Assembly (NCBI GenBank): GCA_914767715.1
Contig: OU612072.1
Coordinates: forward strand, 26,784,001-26,848,000
Source of the DNA: Membranipora membranacea
Taxonomy: Eukaryota; Bryozoa; Gymnolaemata; Cheilostomatida; Membraniporidae
Length of the DNA stretch: 64,000 nucleotides
Reading direction: 5' to 3'
Shown here: piece after piece, positions 1 through 11,700 of the stretch
How positions within the stretch are numbered: the first letter of the stretch is position 1
How the letters are laid out: each line of letters begins with the position of its first letter
Made by a program: the position numbers and the translations under genes
The notes under the pieces: model-generated
Database searches by the model: none
What the model was told of the DNA's origin: nothing
What the model saw: only the letters and a program-made list of their open reading frames with translations

Positions 1-206
1 ATCTTGAAATTCACATGGAAATATTGTCAATGTGAAACGACTGGACCAGAAACTTTGATTGGAAATTGTAATTCTGATGTTTAGAACTGACTCTATGTAG
101 AAAGAGTTATCACCGCTTGAATACTAGTGCTAGATGGAAAGATAATGTTTACCATCAGGTACTAGTAAGATATACTAACATATTCCTGTTCTTATTTTCA
201 CTTTAG
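1..206 (+). other. intron of the DHFR gene (window edge)
   Basis: No open exon is visible here. The stretch ends in a pyrimidine-rich tract and AG at 205-206, the acceptor of the first visible exon. That exon begins in phase 1, so at least one coding exon lies to the left of the window. Confidence 0.6.
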
Positions 207-3200
207 ATCTTTACCAGAAGGCGTACATCTGTGTAAAAGTTTAGATGATGCTCTAGTGATCACAAACTCGTCAGGTAACAAGATACACAGAGTGTTCATC
301 ATTGGAGGGGCCAGTATCTTCGAGGTGAGTATGTCTGAGATTCCTAGCTGACTTCATTGGGTGGTGGAAGCGACCACCCGGTAAAATAGTTGTGGTACAA
401 AATCTGCAGGGAAGCGAAATAAACAAAACCGATCTAGTCTTTACTGTAGGCTAATATTGTCTTGTTCACAACCTTGTAGTGTATTCATTGTGTGCACCTA
501 TTTCACATGACGAGCTGTTTGTTTTGGATGCACCGTTTGACCAATGAAGAGGGAGTTCATTGATTTGACCACCATTCTCCCTGATTTGACAAAGATTAAG
601 ATTTCTTTGTAAGAAAAAGCTGCCGAATTATCTCATTGCTTGTGCCTATTGTTGACAAGTTGTGCACCATCAAAATTATCTCACTGGCATTAGCATTCAG
701 ACCTCTATGGTCTTTGTTTTAGGAAGCTTTTAATGATCAGAGATTGGAGGCAGTATATCTGACTAAAGTCGAGGCCTCCTTAGAATGTGACACATTTCTA
801 CCAAAAGTCTGTCTGAAAAACTTCAAGCGCTGTCAGTAAGTTATCTTTTATGCCTAAGCTCTACCAATAGCTGAGAACCATATGCCGTCTGTTTGAAGCG
901 TTTCATTTAATTTAATTTTCATTTAATTGTGTCACCAAGGTCAAATTTTTACCCGGCCTAAGATGGAACAAACTGACCCTGATAGCAGGCAGGAGATTCC
1001 CTGCTCATGTAAATGGTGTCATGTGATATTTAAATGAACACAACAATTCAAATCCATGATACAATGTTATGTAATGTTTGCATTCTAATCCTTTTTTTGT
1101 TTATGCCCAGTGTGTGATAAACGAAATAGAGAAATTTGGGTTTTAGACTTTAATCTAAGTTCTTGTCACTTTGATTTAAACATCAGAGAGAGTTTGTCAG
1201 CCCTACAAACCTCCATATTTGTGGTGCTGCGTGCCTCGAATAGTACCTCAAATTATACTGCTCACAAAGATTCTCATCGTCGCACTGTTTTGTTAACTGT
1301 CCAATTTTTTATTAACACCAAAGCCAAGCCAATTAAGGAAAGGGCCTCCATAATTAATGTCAATCCCCGGAACTTGAGATGCACCACCGGTCTGGTCGCT
1401 TTAACCTGGTAGCTGATAGATGCATTTCGATGATAATAGAACAACTCAACCAGTGACCCAGGCCAGAGTTTGTTTACTAGAGCAATGTGTCTCTGCTCTT
1501 ACTTGACAGTTCGGATGAGTTTGAGTCTGGCGTACAAGAGGAAGGAGATCTAAAGTATGAATACCAGCTTTACAAGGTAATGGGTAGAACTCGACCTCAG
1601 AGGGCATGATGAGTCTGTAGAGTTACTGAATTATTGATGTACAGCAGTCAAGGCTGAAGCCTCTCTCAAGTGCTTGTGTCTGTAGAAGTAGACTTGATCG
1701 AGAGATCTCCCTCTAGGGTCCGACCACTTCAATGAGTAAAAATTTAATAAGAATTTCCACATCAACTTACAGCATATATATCCATTGTCAGGGTGTTCTG
1801 TTGTAGCTATAGTTGGAGATAGACCGTAGTAGCATTTCACTACCCAGAGTAGTCGATAACGGAATGGTACTACTAGCTGTCCCAGTCCCAGCACAATTTG
1901 AGTCCCAGCACAGTTTGAGTCCCAGCACAGTTTGAGTCCCAGTCCCAGCCCCAGCACAATTTGAGTCCCAGCACAGTTTGAGCTTGATTATTCTTCCTTC
2001 TTATTATGTTTTAATAGCAAGCTCACTACGCTGACACACTTGGATATGACGTGACGATGTTAGCGGCAGTGAGCAGTAATAAAGGTATAGGATATATGGG
2101 TTGTCTCCCCTGGCCTCACATACCGTGAGTAAATGTTTATGTCACACAACTAAACGTACATCTTACTGTGTTATAGAAATCATCAAGCCTAGCTAGGGAT
2201 CCAGGCTGTCCTCCTGGTCGACATTGTTTGTGTAACTCACAAATCTTTTGTTGGGCTTATAAACAAATAATTTAAATAGAGTTAAAATGTTTTAAACTCT
2301 CTACTCTTGAATTTGGCTGATAGTGAGATAATTAGATCACTCGGGTTTAAGTATTCTTTCCATCTCTTCGTGAGGCTGTATTATCAGTGAAGCCACAGCC
2401 AGCCCTATGTTGTTACATCAATAAAATATCAAAAATAAACAGACTTATTAATGGTTGTCTTCTCCCATATATGGACATTCTCAGCACTTTTCAGAGACTA
2501 TGTCTAAGAATTGCCAGACATTGGAGAAGACAACCAATGATGAGTCTGTACGTTTATGATTTTTCAGTGATGTAACAGCATAGTTGTTTGTTTTAGGGTA
2601 TGACGGATCTGAAAAACGGGGTAAGAACTTTGATAAATGATTCAAAAGTGCTGTAAACAGAAGCCGAAGTAAAAAACGTGATAAATTGCAAAAACTAAAA
2701 CAGAGTTTCCTAGCTTCCCACCCACCCCCTTAATGACCGCCTAAGGCCACGATCGCCGTGGTTCCCTGGCTGTGTGTATAGCCTGCTACAATAATGTTTT
2801 CATCTCTTTCAGATCTGATTACAAGTCATATCTGACGATCTCACAAACAACAAAGAGACCAGGTATTAGCTAGTCCAAGTACACTAATGTTGTAATGGTT
2901 TCTGGTATTGGCATTTCATTCACTGTGTTTCCATGATCCTTTCCAGTTCAATCTAGTACGAGTATATTAATGTTCATACCATTAAACCGCCAATGCAAAG
3001 GATTACCTCAGTTCAGGTCCCGAGTTCAAGTCCTTAGCATCATTTGCTTTATATCTCAATCCTTTTCTAGCTCTGATTTAACAATGCTTTTGTTTCAGAT
3101 GGACTCGCTGTCAACATAAAAGGCAGACTTACATATGAGGCATCTTCTAAGATGGAACTGGAGCGGCCGAGGGTTTATAATATAATCATATCTTCTGATC

Positions 3201-5002
3201 CCAAGAGGTGAAGTAATGCTCTCTCATAACAGGCTTATGTTTAGTGTAAACATTTGAACTGTGCGAGGATAGCTGACAGTAGCATTTCTTCATCACTTGA
3301 AATGGTTGATAATGAAATGCTACTGCCATCTATCCTGGCACAGTTTAAGCTAGCATCTGTGGATGTAAGAGACCGAGAGATCAAATCATAGTTCTTAGAC
3401 TTAGGCTATCAAACCTCACTCTCCTGTGTCACTTACTCCGCCCACTGCTATCAAACCCCACCCTCCTGTGTCACTTACTCCGCCCACTGCTGATTCTGAC
3501 CACTTATACTAACTTTGCTGTAATTCTATAAAATATTCCCAAAAACATTTTGCAATTATTAATTGGAACCAATTTGAATTTGATTTCTCTCACAGCAAGC
3601 TTAATTCAGCAACTTAGGTTGAGCTACTCAAAGCACCCAGAAAAGCGAGGTTTGTTCGGTGTTCCCACAAGGCAATTTTATTGGAGCTCCCTGAGCGTCA
3701 GGTCAGAGCTGAACACACACGGAGGTGTAGAGCAGAGTTGCATTGTGGGATATTAAGTAAATTAGTCTGCTATTAGTCCATGTTTTTTTTTAATTCACCT
3801 TTCACCACTGTTTTACAGGGTGCCTGACCTACCCCCTGAGCAGGTAGTTCCAAACCTTAGTGAGGCCCTGAGGCTATGCAGAGAGCACCCTCTGGTCGAC
3901 ACAGTTCATATTTTGGGTGGAGGATTTGTATTTCAGGTGAGTATGATTCTGATTAAAAATTTCGACGAAATACGACGGTGACACTCTTAACTCTAACTCG
4001 ATATTACACCTATACCCCCCATATGATCTACAACCCTGTTAACGCTATACACCCTTGATACTCTACGCCCCTGTTATAATATTGGATCCTAATATAGAAA
4101 TCATGATAACCTTTGTTTAGATGAGAAGCTTATTAATACTATGTCGCCACTTTTCTCTTTTTCCCTTCTTATCTTACATCTCATCAGATATCAAAGCTGA
4201 AATATTTCTCCACCCCAAAAAAACAATTGATTAATCCTTTTGCAGCATATTAGATACTTAATAGCAACTCTTTATATAGAAAGTACTCTTTTACCAAATA
4301 TTACTTTTATTTTCATGCAGAGCAGTTGATCTAGACGTAGATTGCTAATTGGAGGGTAATCAACATGATAAATTTCATTCTTTATGCTTGCTTTGTCTGT
4401 GGCAGGATCAGTGCCCCTGCCGACAATGATAAGACCTGTAAGAGGCTTAGATTTTATTTATACTTGTAGACTGCGATGGCCGACCCTGACTGTACTCATA
4501 TAATACTAACAGAGGTAGAGGGAGAGTTTCAGAGTGATGCTCACTTCCCTGAATTCCGTCATCTTTTCTCGCTGCACAGGTTTGATATTAGTTTATAAGG
4601 AATCACATATGTATCCCATATTGTCCTCGAGGGTAATCTTTAGAATTTGAGGTTTACATTGCATTGTGGGAAGGCAGAGGTCATGGTTGGTGAAATCTTC
4701 CACAGTTTCCTTTTTCATATGTATCCAAGATTGACGCCGTACTCCTTAGAAGATGTCAGAGATCAGGGTTAGTGAATACTTTCGCTGATGTCAGCAACAC
4801 AACACAGAAACTGAGCTATCATCTACATGAGGAATATATATATGCTGAATAGATGTACATGTTAGCAAATTTGAAGGATAGATATTGATGTCTATTGATG
4901 GTTGTTTGTAGACAAGGAGAACTCATCACTGAGAACGGAGTAACCTACAGATTAGCGAATATTTACATCAGGAAATATCTCAATCTTATGTCTCAGTCTT
5001 AA
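207..5002 (+). CDS. tandem dihydrofolate reductase (two DHFR domains), 5' end outside window
   Basis: Nine exons join without a stop: 207-324, 723-835, 1510-1576, 2018-2124, 2813-2862, 3099-3207, 3819-3936, 4470-4579, 4912-5002 (TAA). DHFR reduces dihydrofolate to tetrahydrofolate with NADPH in the cytosol. Exons 1-3 encode the C-terminal half of one DHFR domain, with the cofactor-binding GG motif in FIIGGASIFEEAF and the final strands ending LKYEYQLYK. Exon 4 runs on directly into a second N-terminus (MLAAVSSNKGIGYMG, then LPWPHIPSDYKSY). The second domain is complete: the LPW motif, an acidic residue (SDY) where human DHFR has Glu30, the GR-T motif (KGRLTYEA), GG in HILGGGFVFQ, and the C-terminal strand GVTYRLANIYIRK. 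The two halves are not copies of one exon set. Most animal DHFR genes encode one domain, so the fusion is unusual. No thymidylate synthase domain follows. Both domains are divergent and activity is not shown. Confidence 0.88.
1882..1983. repeat. short minisatellite in DHFR intron
   Basis: About six imperfect copies of a 17-bp unit, GAGTCCCAGCACAGTTT, with an A/G variant (CACAATTT) and one copy broken by an extra CCCAGTCCCAG. It lies in the intron just upstream of the exon at 2018. Confidence 0.75.
3254..3349. repeat. small fold-back (MITE-like) element
   Basis: Two arms of about 35 bp are imperfect inverted copies: the left reads GAACTGTGCGAGGATAG then a CAGTAGCATTTC stretch, and the right is its reverse complement around 3314-3349. 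The spacer is about 25 bp. It lies in an intron of the DHFR gene and could form a hairpin in the transcript. A similar GTAGCATTTC / GGAATG arrangement occurs near 1828-1875. Confidence 0.6.
3406..3489. repeat. 42-bp direct duplication
   Basis: Two adjacent 42-bp copies (3406-3447 and 3448-3489) differ at two positions. They end in CTTACTCCGCCCACTG. They lie in a DHFR intron, with no coding meaning seen. Confidence 0.8.
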
Positions 5003-6273
5003 CGTGAGCTAAGTGAGTCTGTAATTATCTTCTCTCTACATTGCAGATAATTAGGGAATATTATGGGTGCCTTGCAGTATTAGATTATAATATGTAATTG
5101 ATTGATTTGATGGCTACTCCCTGTGCATTGACAGATCAGCCGCCTTTCTCCGATTTTTTATCATGAGCCCGATGAAAATCATTACACAATTAGGCATCGA
5201 CATTAGGATAACTACGGTAATCATTTATAACCCGCTTAGCTCGGCTAACAGAGGACAAGTGGTGGACGTTTTAATAAAGACTTCAACTCATCACTGATTA
5301 GACTTAATAAGCCAGTGACTAAACTACAAGTTGTCTATTCTGGTAAACGGGTTACAACCACTTCTAATCATATAAAATCAACAGTTTTGACAATTTAGAA
5401 TTAGCCCCAGATTTACTAAGATTTTGATAACATTATGCTGATATTTCAATTGCAATATTTCTTATATGAAGTCCTTTTGTCTTTCTTACTTTTTTATATT
5501 CTTCTCTTCTTAACGATAAAAGCATTGGAAATAATGCACTCTTCTTATATCCGTGAGAGTCTCTCGTGACTTAATAATTGATCATGTAACATTGTGACCG
5601 GCGATTTGCAAAGAAGGAGGCGAATCTCGAACCACTTACATCCAACATTGACCATGAAGTTGTTTGAAACAACCCTCTCTCAAATAGTTCAGGCATGTCA
5701 TATTCCTACCAAGCTCCATTACTATGCATGTCTCTGCCCAGACAAAAGAAGCCTGTTCGTATGCGCACAGCTTTGATTGGAAAATAAAAGGCATTTTAGT
5801 GAGTAGACATTCAATCATCTTGGCAATTTCCAAAGAAATTTTCCCAATTAAATACCTCTAGAGTGGAAAAGATGGTCATTACGGGACGGCTACTTTTTGG
5901 TGTTTGATATGGCTTGGAACTCCTACTGGTTGCAAACTCCAAACATTGGCAATTAATAAAAAAATGTACAATGTACCTTCGACTAGAGTCTTGCTAACCC
6001 AGTTCTTGTACTGCCTGCTCATACTTTGAATGCTCTTGTAACTAAACTCTGACAGTGTCAACCTGCGCTGTCCTCAAATTGTTGACACATTTGAAAAAAT
6101 ATCATTTTATAAAGAAATGAGGGAATCGTACATTCGCACAATGCACAAATCTGAAATCTGCATGAAGCACTGTATGGATATACCCTGCAGCCTCTATAGT
6201 AGATGACACAAAGCTAGCTCTATTATATAGTGCTGCGTGCTGAGCGTTACGTCATCCCATAACGTCATACACA
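5003..6273. other. intergenic region between DHFR and membrane-protein gene
   Basis: AT-rich sequence with no exon chain that I can support. It should hold the 3' UTR of the DHFR gene and the promoter/5' UTR of the next gene. Short open frames here have no splice or family support. Confidence 0.6.
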
Positions 6274-7588
6274 ATGTCATCAGTAGAGTATGGAGATGAC
6301 TATGATGAGGAGTATGAGGGATACTATCAGTATGTAAGTAAACTCATACAAATTATACTTCCCTGTCCCTATTTAGGTCAATGAGTTAACTACAGAGTTA
6401 TCTTTCCAATGGATATTAGAGGACAATTCCTAATTTATACCTAAAAAACTGTCACACCTAACCTGACATTCGTTGTCCAACCTGTTTGTTTATCTGACAA
6501 CTTGGCAAAGATTCATATAACAGCCTCGTGGTGAGGTTCTGACTACGAACCTGGCCATAACATTGCATCACCTGCTCTATTACAATCAATGACATTGTTG
6601 TAATTATTGTATTTGACTATTTTGATATATTCATTGATTAGGAAGAGAGTTTTTACTACAGTAACCCACTGGATGAGATATCTACTCTCTCTAAAGTAGT
6701 TCTCTGTGTGATCCTGATTGGCTCGTTTGTATTAATATGCTGCTGTTACTGTTTACTCAGGTGAGTCAAGGTCAGAGCAACGCTTCTGAGGTCGGGGTGG
6801 AGTTAAGGTTGTCGTCAGGTATGGTTACCATAACCCAATAGAATATCCGAAGGTGGACGATAATAAACTTGAATGTGAGAGAGGATTTGCAAGGATGAGT
6901 TGCTCAGTCATATTTCACTGGTTTGACTTTAGTTCTAGATTGTCATTGGTGCTGAATGGTCCTGTTGCCAGATTGATTACCAAATTCTCTAATCTTCCTG
7001 CCAGCATTTTGCTGTATGGAGTCCCACCACCACTGCTAGACAAGATATATATGAGTAGACTTCACATAATAAGACAAACAATCTTCTTCCATATTTTAGA
7101 TGCTGCTGTATGCTGTGCTTATACAGCTGTCGGAGATGTAAACTTAAGTGTCTGACTTGTTACGACAAGTGCTGCTGTAGAGATTCAAGTAAGTCCTTTT
7201 CTCAATATGTCTAAGGTATAGTTGACACTGCTTGTAGATCAACTCTGTGATACGAGTCTCTCTGAACCGTAGCGACAGTGCCACAAACTTGCCCAATTGG
7301 CTTAACTACACTTTGCCTATAGAAGCTATATTTTTCCCAGTACGGGTGGGTGAATTTTCAGTTTGAAAAACTCAAGCACGTGTGAATTAGTTCAGTCGTC
7401 GCTACGGTCTGACTATATCCCCTTATGTTAACTTCATTATCTGACGCTCATTTTTAGGGTATAGACAGGTGGTATATATAGCAGAGACGGCTGGGTTGGA
7501 CCCCGTCCCCTCTTATGAAGATTATCTAACCATGAGGAGAAGCCTGGCTAACAATTCTGAGTTTGAGGAAATCTTCAAATATGTCTGA
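6274..7588 (+). CDS. small Cys-rich single-pass membrane protein
   Basis: Four exons, 6274-6333, 6642-6760, 7100-7188 and 7458-7588 (TGA), join in phase to give 132 aa. I do not recognise the family. The N-terminal ~35 residues are acidic and Tyr-rich (GDDYDEEYEGYYQY). One hydrophobic segment follows (VVLCVILIGSFVLICCCYC, about residues 38-58) and no signal peptide precedes it. From the end of that segment to about residue 88 there are 16 Cys, in clusters CCC, CCC and CCC with basic residues between. This looks like a membrane-proximal region suited to palmitoylation or metal binding, which is inference. The tail carries a PSYEDYL motif resembling a Tyr-based sorting or SH2-type site. Acidic outside and basic/Cys-rich on the other side would fit an extracellular N-terminus. 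Confidence 0.7.
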
Positions 7589-8713
7589 AATGTTTAAAAT
7601 TTCATAAAATTTGCCACACAGAATTCATTACTGATCAATATTTTGTAAGAAATAAAAGAAGTTGTCTCCCTGTTATGGATTTGTGGATAACTTACAGTCA
7701 AACTTGATCCTCTTGATTTAGATTTACTATGATTGTTTTCGGAAATCAATAAGGACTTTGTGTAATCTTTGGGCACAGGACTTCTGTGTTTGTTAGCTGA
7801 GATCGAGATGTAACCGCCCAATCATTCTTTTCATCAGTAGATCTGGTGTACCAGAGAGTTTCCAAGTTCAGGTCACCGCTCCAAACTAAGAAGATTTTGA
7901 AATTATTCACATCCTGCTTTGATAGGGTATAATTCACTGCTACATTTGAATGGAACCAACTCCCTCCGTTTTGGATTACCTGATTTAATGCTATATGGCA
8001 CAAATATTGTCGTAAAATATTTAAAAATTATGATCATAATAAATATAACCATATATGGTGACCTGTGCTGACTTCTCCTCTTAAAACCAGAGTTATCTCA
8101 TCCACAACATGGATACGCTATTGCCACCCTTATCCGAGTGCGGCACGGTCATCTTATGATGTACTTTAGCCCACGTGTTTCATTGGGGACCACAGGCTAT
8201 AAATATCAGCTACTTGTAAATGAATCAATAATTAGACAATAGAGTACCAGTGTAGCCCTCATATCTAACAATAGTATTACATTGTTACCTGGGACACCTT
8301 GCATATTAAATTACCTCCAGATCACGATAATATCGAAATTAATGTTTACACCACATAATAGGATTCATTAAGTCTCTGAGTGAAAAAGGAAAATCTGGTC
8401 TGAAAGTAATACTATAATATTCTTATACACACAAGACAGCAATTGAGTAAAGACCAAGCAGATAGGTATATACTCAGACATTTTACTCAAGTCAGATAGT
8501 GACTGTATAACACAAATTCCTGAACTCTCCAGAGTCTAGAGATTAAATATCAGAGAAAGCTTGGATTATTTACAGCTTGTACTCCAGTGAAGGGTGTTTT
8601 TGCTGCTCTTTGGACAGTCGAATACTAAGATATGGTGAGATTGTGACATCAGAAGGGTGAAAGGATTAACTCTCTCTTCTTTGCACTTTGTTTCCTTATC
8701 GAGATAACTGGAA
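7589..8713. other. intergenic region and 5' UTR of the long gene
   Basis: No supportable exon. It contains the 3' UTR of the upstream gene and, near the right end, the presumed untranslated leader of the next gene. The start codon at 8714 sits in GAAATGG. Confidence 0.55.
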
Positions 8714-11700
8714 ATGGCTCAAGTTAGACAGGTAAGTAGATTATTTGTAGGCATCTGGGCGGCGGCAATAAAATCTGTGAAATATAATGTCCTGCCGTTG
8801 ATTAATAAGCTGGTTGTGAAGAGCAGAGCAGCTAATTAGCATCGTCCTTTTTAGGGGTTAACAAGCTGGTGTAATTGGCTAATGCTTGCTACCACCAAGC
8901 AATAACTACCAGAAGTTTGGTTGAACTCTCTGTCAGAATCTTCTACTGCTAATAAAAGTTTTGATGAATAGAGCACTTCTTTAGTAATCCCAGTTGTTCG
9001 CAGCAGCATTGAATTATAAATAAGTAATGTGGTTTACTTTCCAGGGACATATCTTGTACTGGTTTCTGCTTCCCTCTAGTCCTGCATCTCATCCCTTGTC
9101 TAGATTTTTAGCAGGAAAATAAAATTTAAATGACCCTGTCTATCACAAAGTTATCACACAAATTAATTTATAGAAACAATACATTAACACTTCCTGCCCC
9201 TAGACTTTTCTCTGTATCTTTCCCATAATGTCTGAAGAGCTGACCAAGGAGTTCTCTAACTCCTCGGGGCTGACTGAGGTTGTATTCTCTTCTGAGCTGA
9301 TTTATTTGAGTGCATTGAGCTGTTGCTGTTATATATTTATGCGAAAAGATGATCAACTACTGCTCTCCCCTACTGCCACTGCTGCTAATCCAAATCACTT
9401 CAGTTCAGAAACCAGACTGTGAGAAAAAAACTCCCAAAATGGCGAATTTCAAAATACTTTTTACTTCGTATGACGGCATGTCACCTTGTTTAGGCAAATT
9501 GATTTATTACATTAGCCTATTTTGCGTTTAGAGATCCACCCTTTCCAAAGAAGACATTTGATACAAATAAAATCAAAGTGTTTTGTCTATGCATAAAATA
9601 CTGATAGATCCCATGACGATCTCATTTACCTTTAGGCCAGAGGGCGTCAGCCAATTAGATCTAAGAATCCACCAGTAGCTGCACAGAGGAGACAGCCTGC
9701 TGTAGGAGGAGGAGCTAGAGGTCGAGCCTCAGAGCGTAGTAGGAACAGTTCAGAAGGAGGGCAGTATGACAGACCCACCCCTCGTGATGATCCCGGAGAC
9801 GCTTCACCAACAGAGAGTGAGGTAAGTTCAATAAACCAACGATAGGCAAAAACTTTCTTGGTCACTCCTACAATAAGTTTAACCTAGTTTTCACCTATTT
9901 TGGTCAGGCATTTAAATTTATGTTCATCCCACACCCAGTACCCAAAGTACCTAAACTAAACTATCTATAAAAAATATAAAATATTTCGATCTCAAATCCA
10001 ATGCTAGGTTTGTATGAGCCAGCAATAGTCTTGGTGTTTTACGGTCACCTCCTGGCATGGACATTTCACAGGTGCTCTGTGTATCCTCTGATGAGAGTTT
10101 ATTTTCTAGCCAAATAGCTCTTTTAGTTTTGTGCAAGGCTGAGATTAAAATTTCTTGTTTGAAATGCACTTAAAATCTAAATAATTCATAAAATCCAGTT
10201 CAGAATATCTCGACCATAAATAACATTTCACAGTAGAACCCGGTCAAGGCCTTACGCTTGGAGACTTTTGACACGTTATCAGTTATAAAATATTCATAAA
10301 GTTGACTCAAATTATGCAACAAGCGAATAATGTACAATAATTTCTGTCGCCGGCTGACCGAATATTTCTCCCTGTGGGATGAGATGTTTTTGCAAATAAA
10401 TCTCTCATTTATGCAGTCATGAGGTCTAACAGAAACGACACAAAAAGTATTGATATTGGTTCATGTATCGGTTTGGCTGTCCATCAGCTTGGCACAAAAT
10501 CCCCTATGATGAGAACTATTGAACACACTTTTGTCACCATAAATGGTGTTTCTGTAAAACTGTTTGGGGAAGGAGGGAGGTGCCTTGCTGACAACCTAAG
10601 AGATTTATCTCAGCAGGGTGGACACGGGTGCTGGTCAGACAGTAACAGGACACTTGGTGGATGATGTCAGAATCTAGGCCGATCACCCGATATTATAATG
10701 ATGCTGACTTTTTGACGAGATAACAATCGAAGGTCAAATTAGATGAATCCTAACCGGTACCTTGTAGTACCTAAGACTATAAACATGTAACCATAGACAT
10801 CTACGTGATCGATAGTGTGAGACACTGATCAAACAATCAGTCCTTTGTCTCTGAGATCAATTTCTCAATATTAACTCAATGGTGATGATTAGCTTGAGAG
10901 GAGGAGGGTTTGTTTAGCTGAGAGGTTTATTACAATAGTGTGATTTGTGTGTAAACATCAGGACAGTGTGATCATCAATAACCTTGACATCATCGAAAGT
11001 GCTGACATTATAAATCTGACATCATCGAAAGTGCTGACATTATAAATCTCAAAAGTGATACAGGATTGTTTTTATGGTCAGACCTGGAAAAAATTGAAAA
11101 AAACTTTTTTGATGTTTACCAAGCAGTGACAAGGCTAATCTTTACCTACACTTATGTATGAAAAGATAAACACGACTGAATTTCCAGATCTGGCCCGAAA
11201 TTGTAGAATTCAAGCTTTAAATATTTAAAAAAACTGTTAGCGAAGCTAAACTAAGAATTGTAAAACCCTTATGATTAGGTAAACAAGGAATTAGCAAAAT
11301 TTAAAATAAAACTACAGTCTTCACTCTGTACAATACTGGACCTAGTTGCAAACAAGTTTTTTAAATTACGCTGGTGTGAAAGAATGATTTTATACCCAAA
11401 CGATTTTAAATTGGGAACCATTCATAAATATTAAATCGATTTAGCAGTATTAGATATTGTGGCTGCACTTTCCCTGTAAAGCTTTACTACCATCACCCTC
11501 AGATATATCCACACTCCTGTGCATTACCCCTTCGCTCTATCACCCCCTGGGTGTATCTATTTTCATGACTATCTCCCATCAGGTAATCCTCCCCTATTTT
11601 CTCATTACTATTATACAATGTTGTTATTACTATCAGGATGAGGCGTATGGAGGATCTGCTGCCTCAGAAGATGAGGAGATCAGACAGATTACTGGAGACT

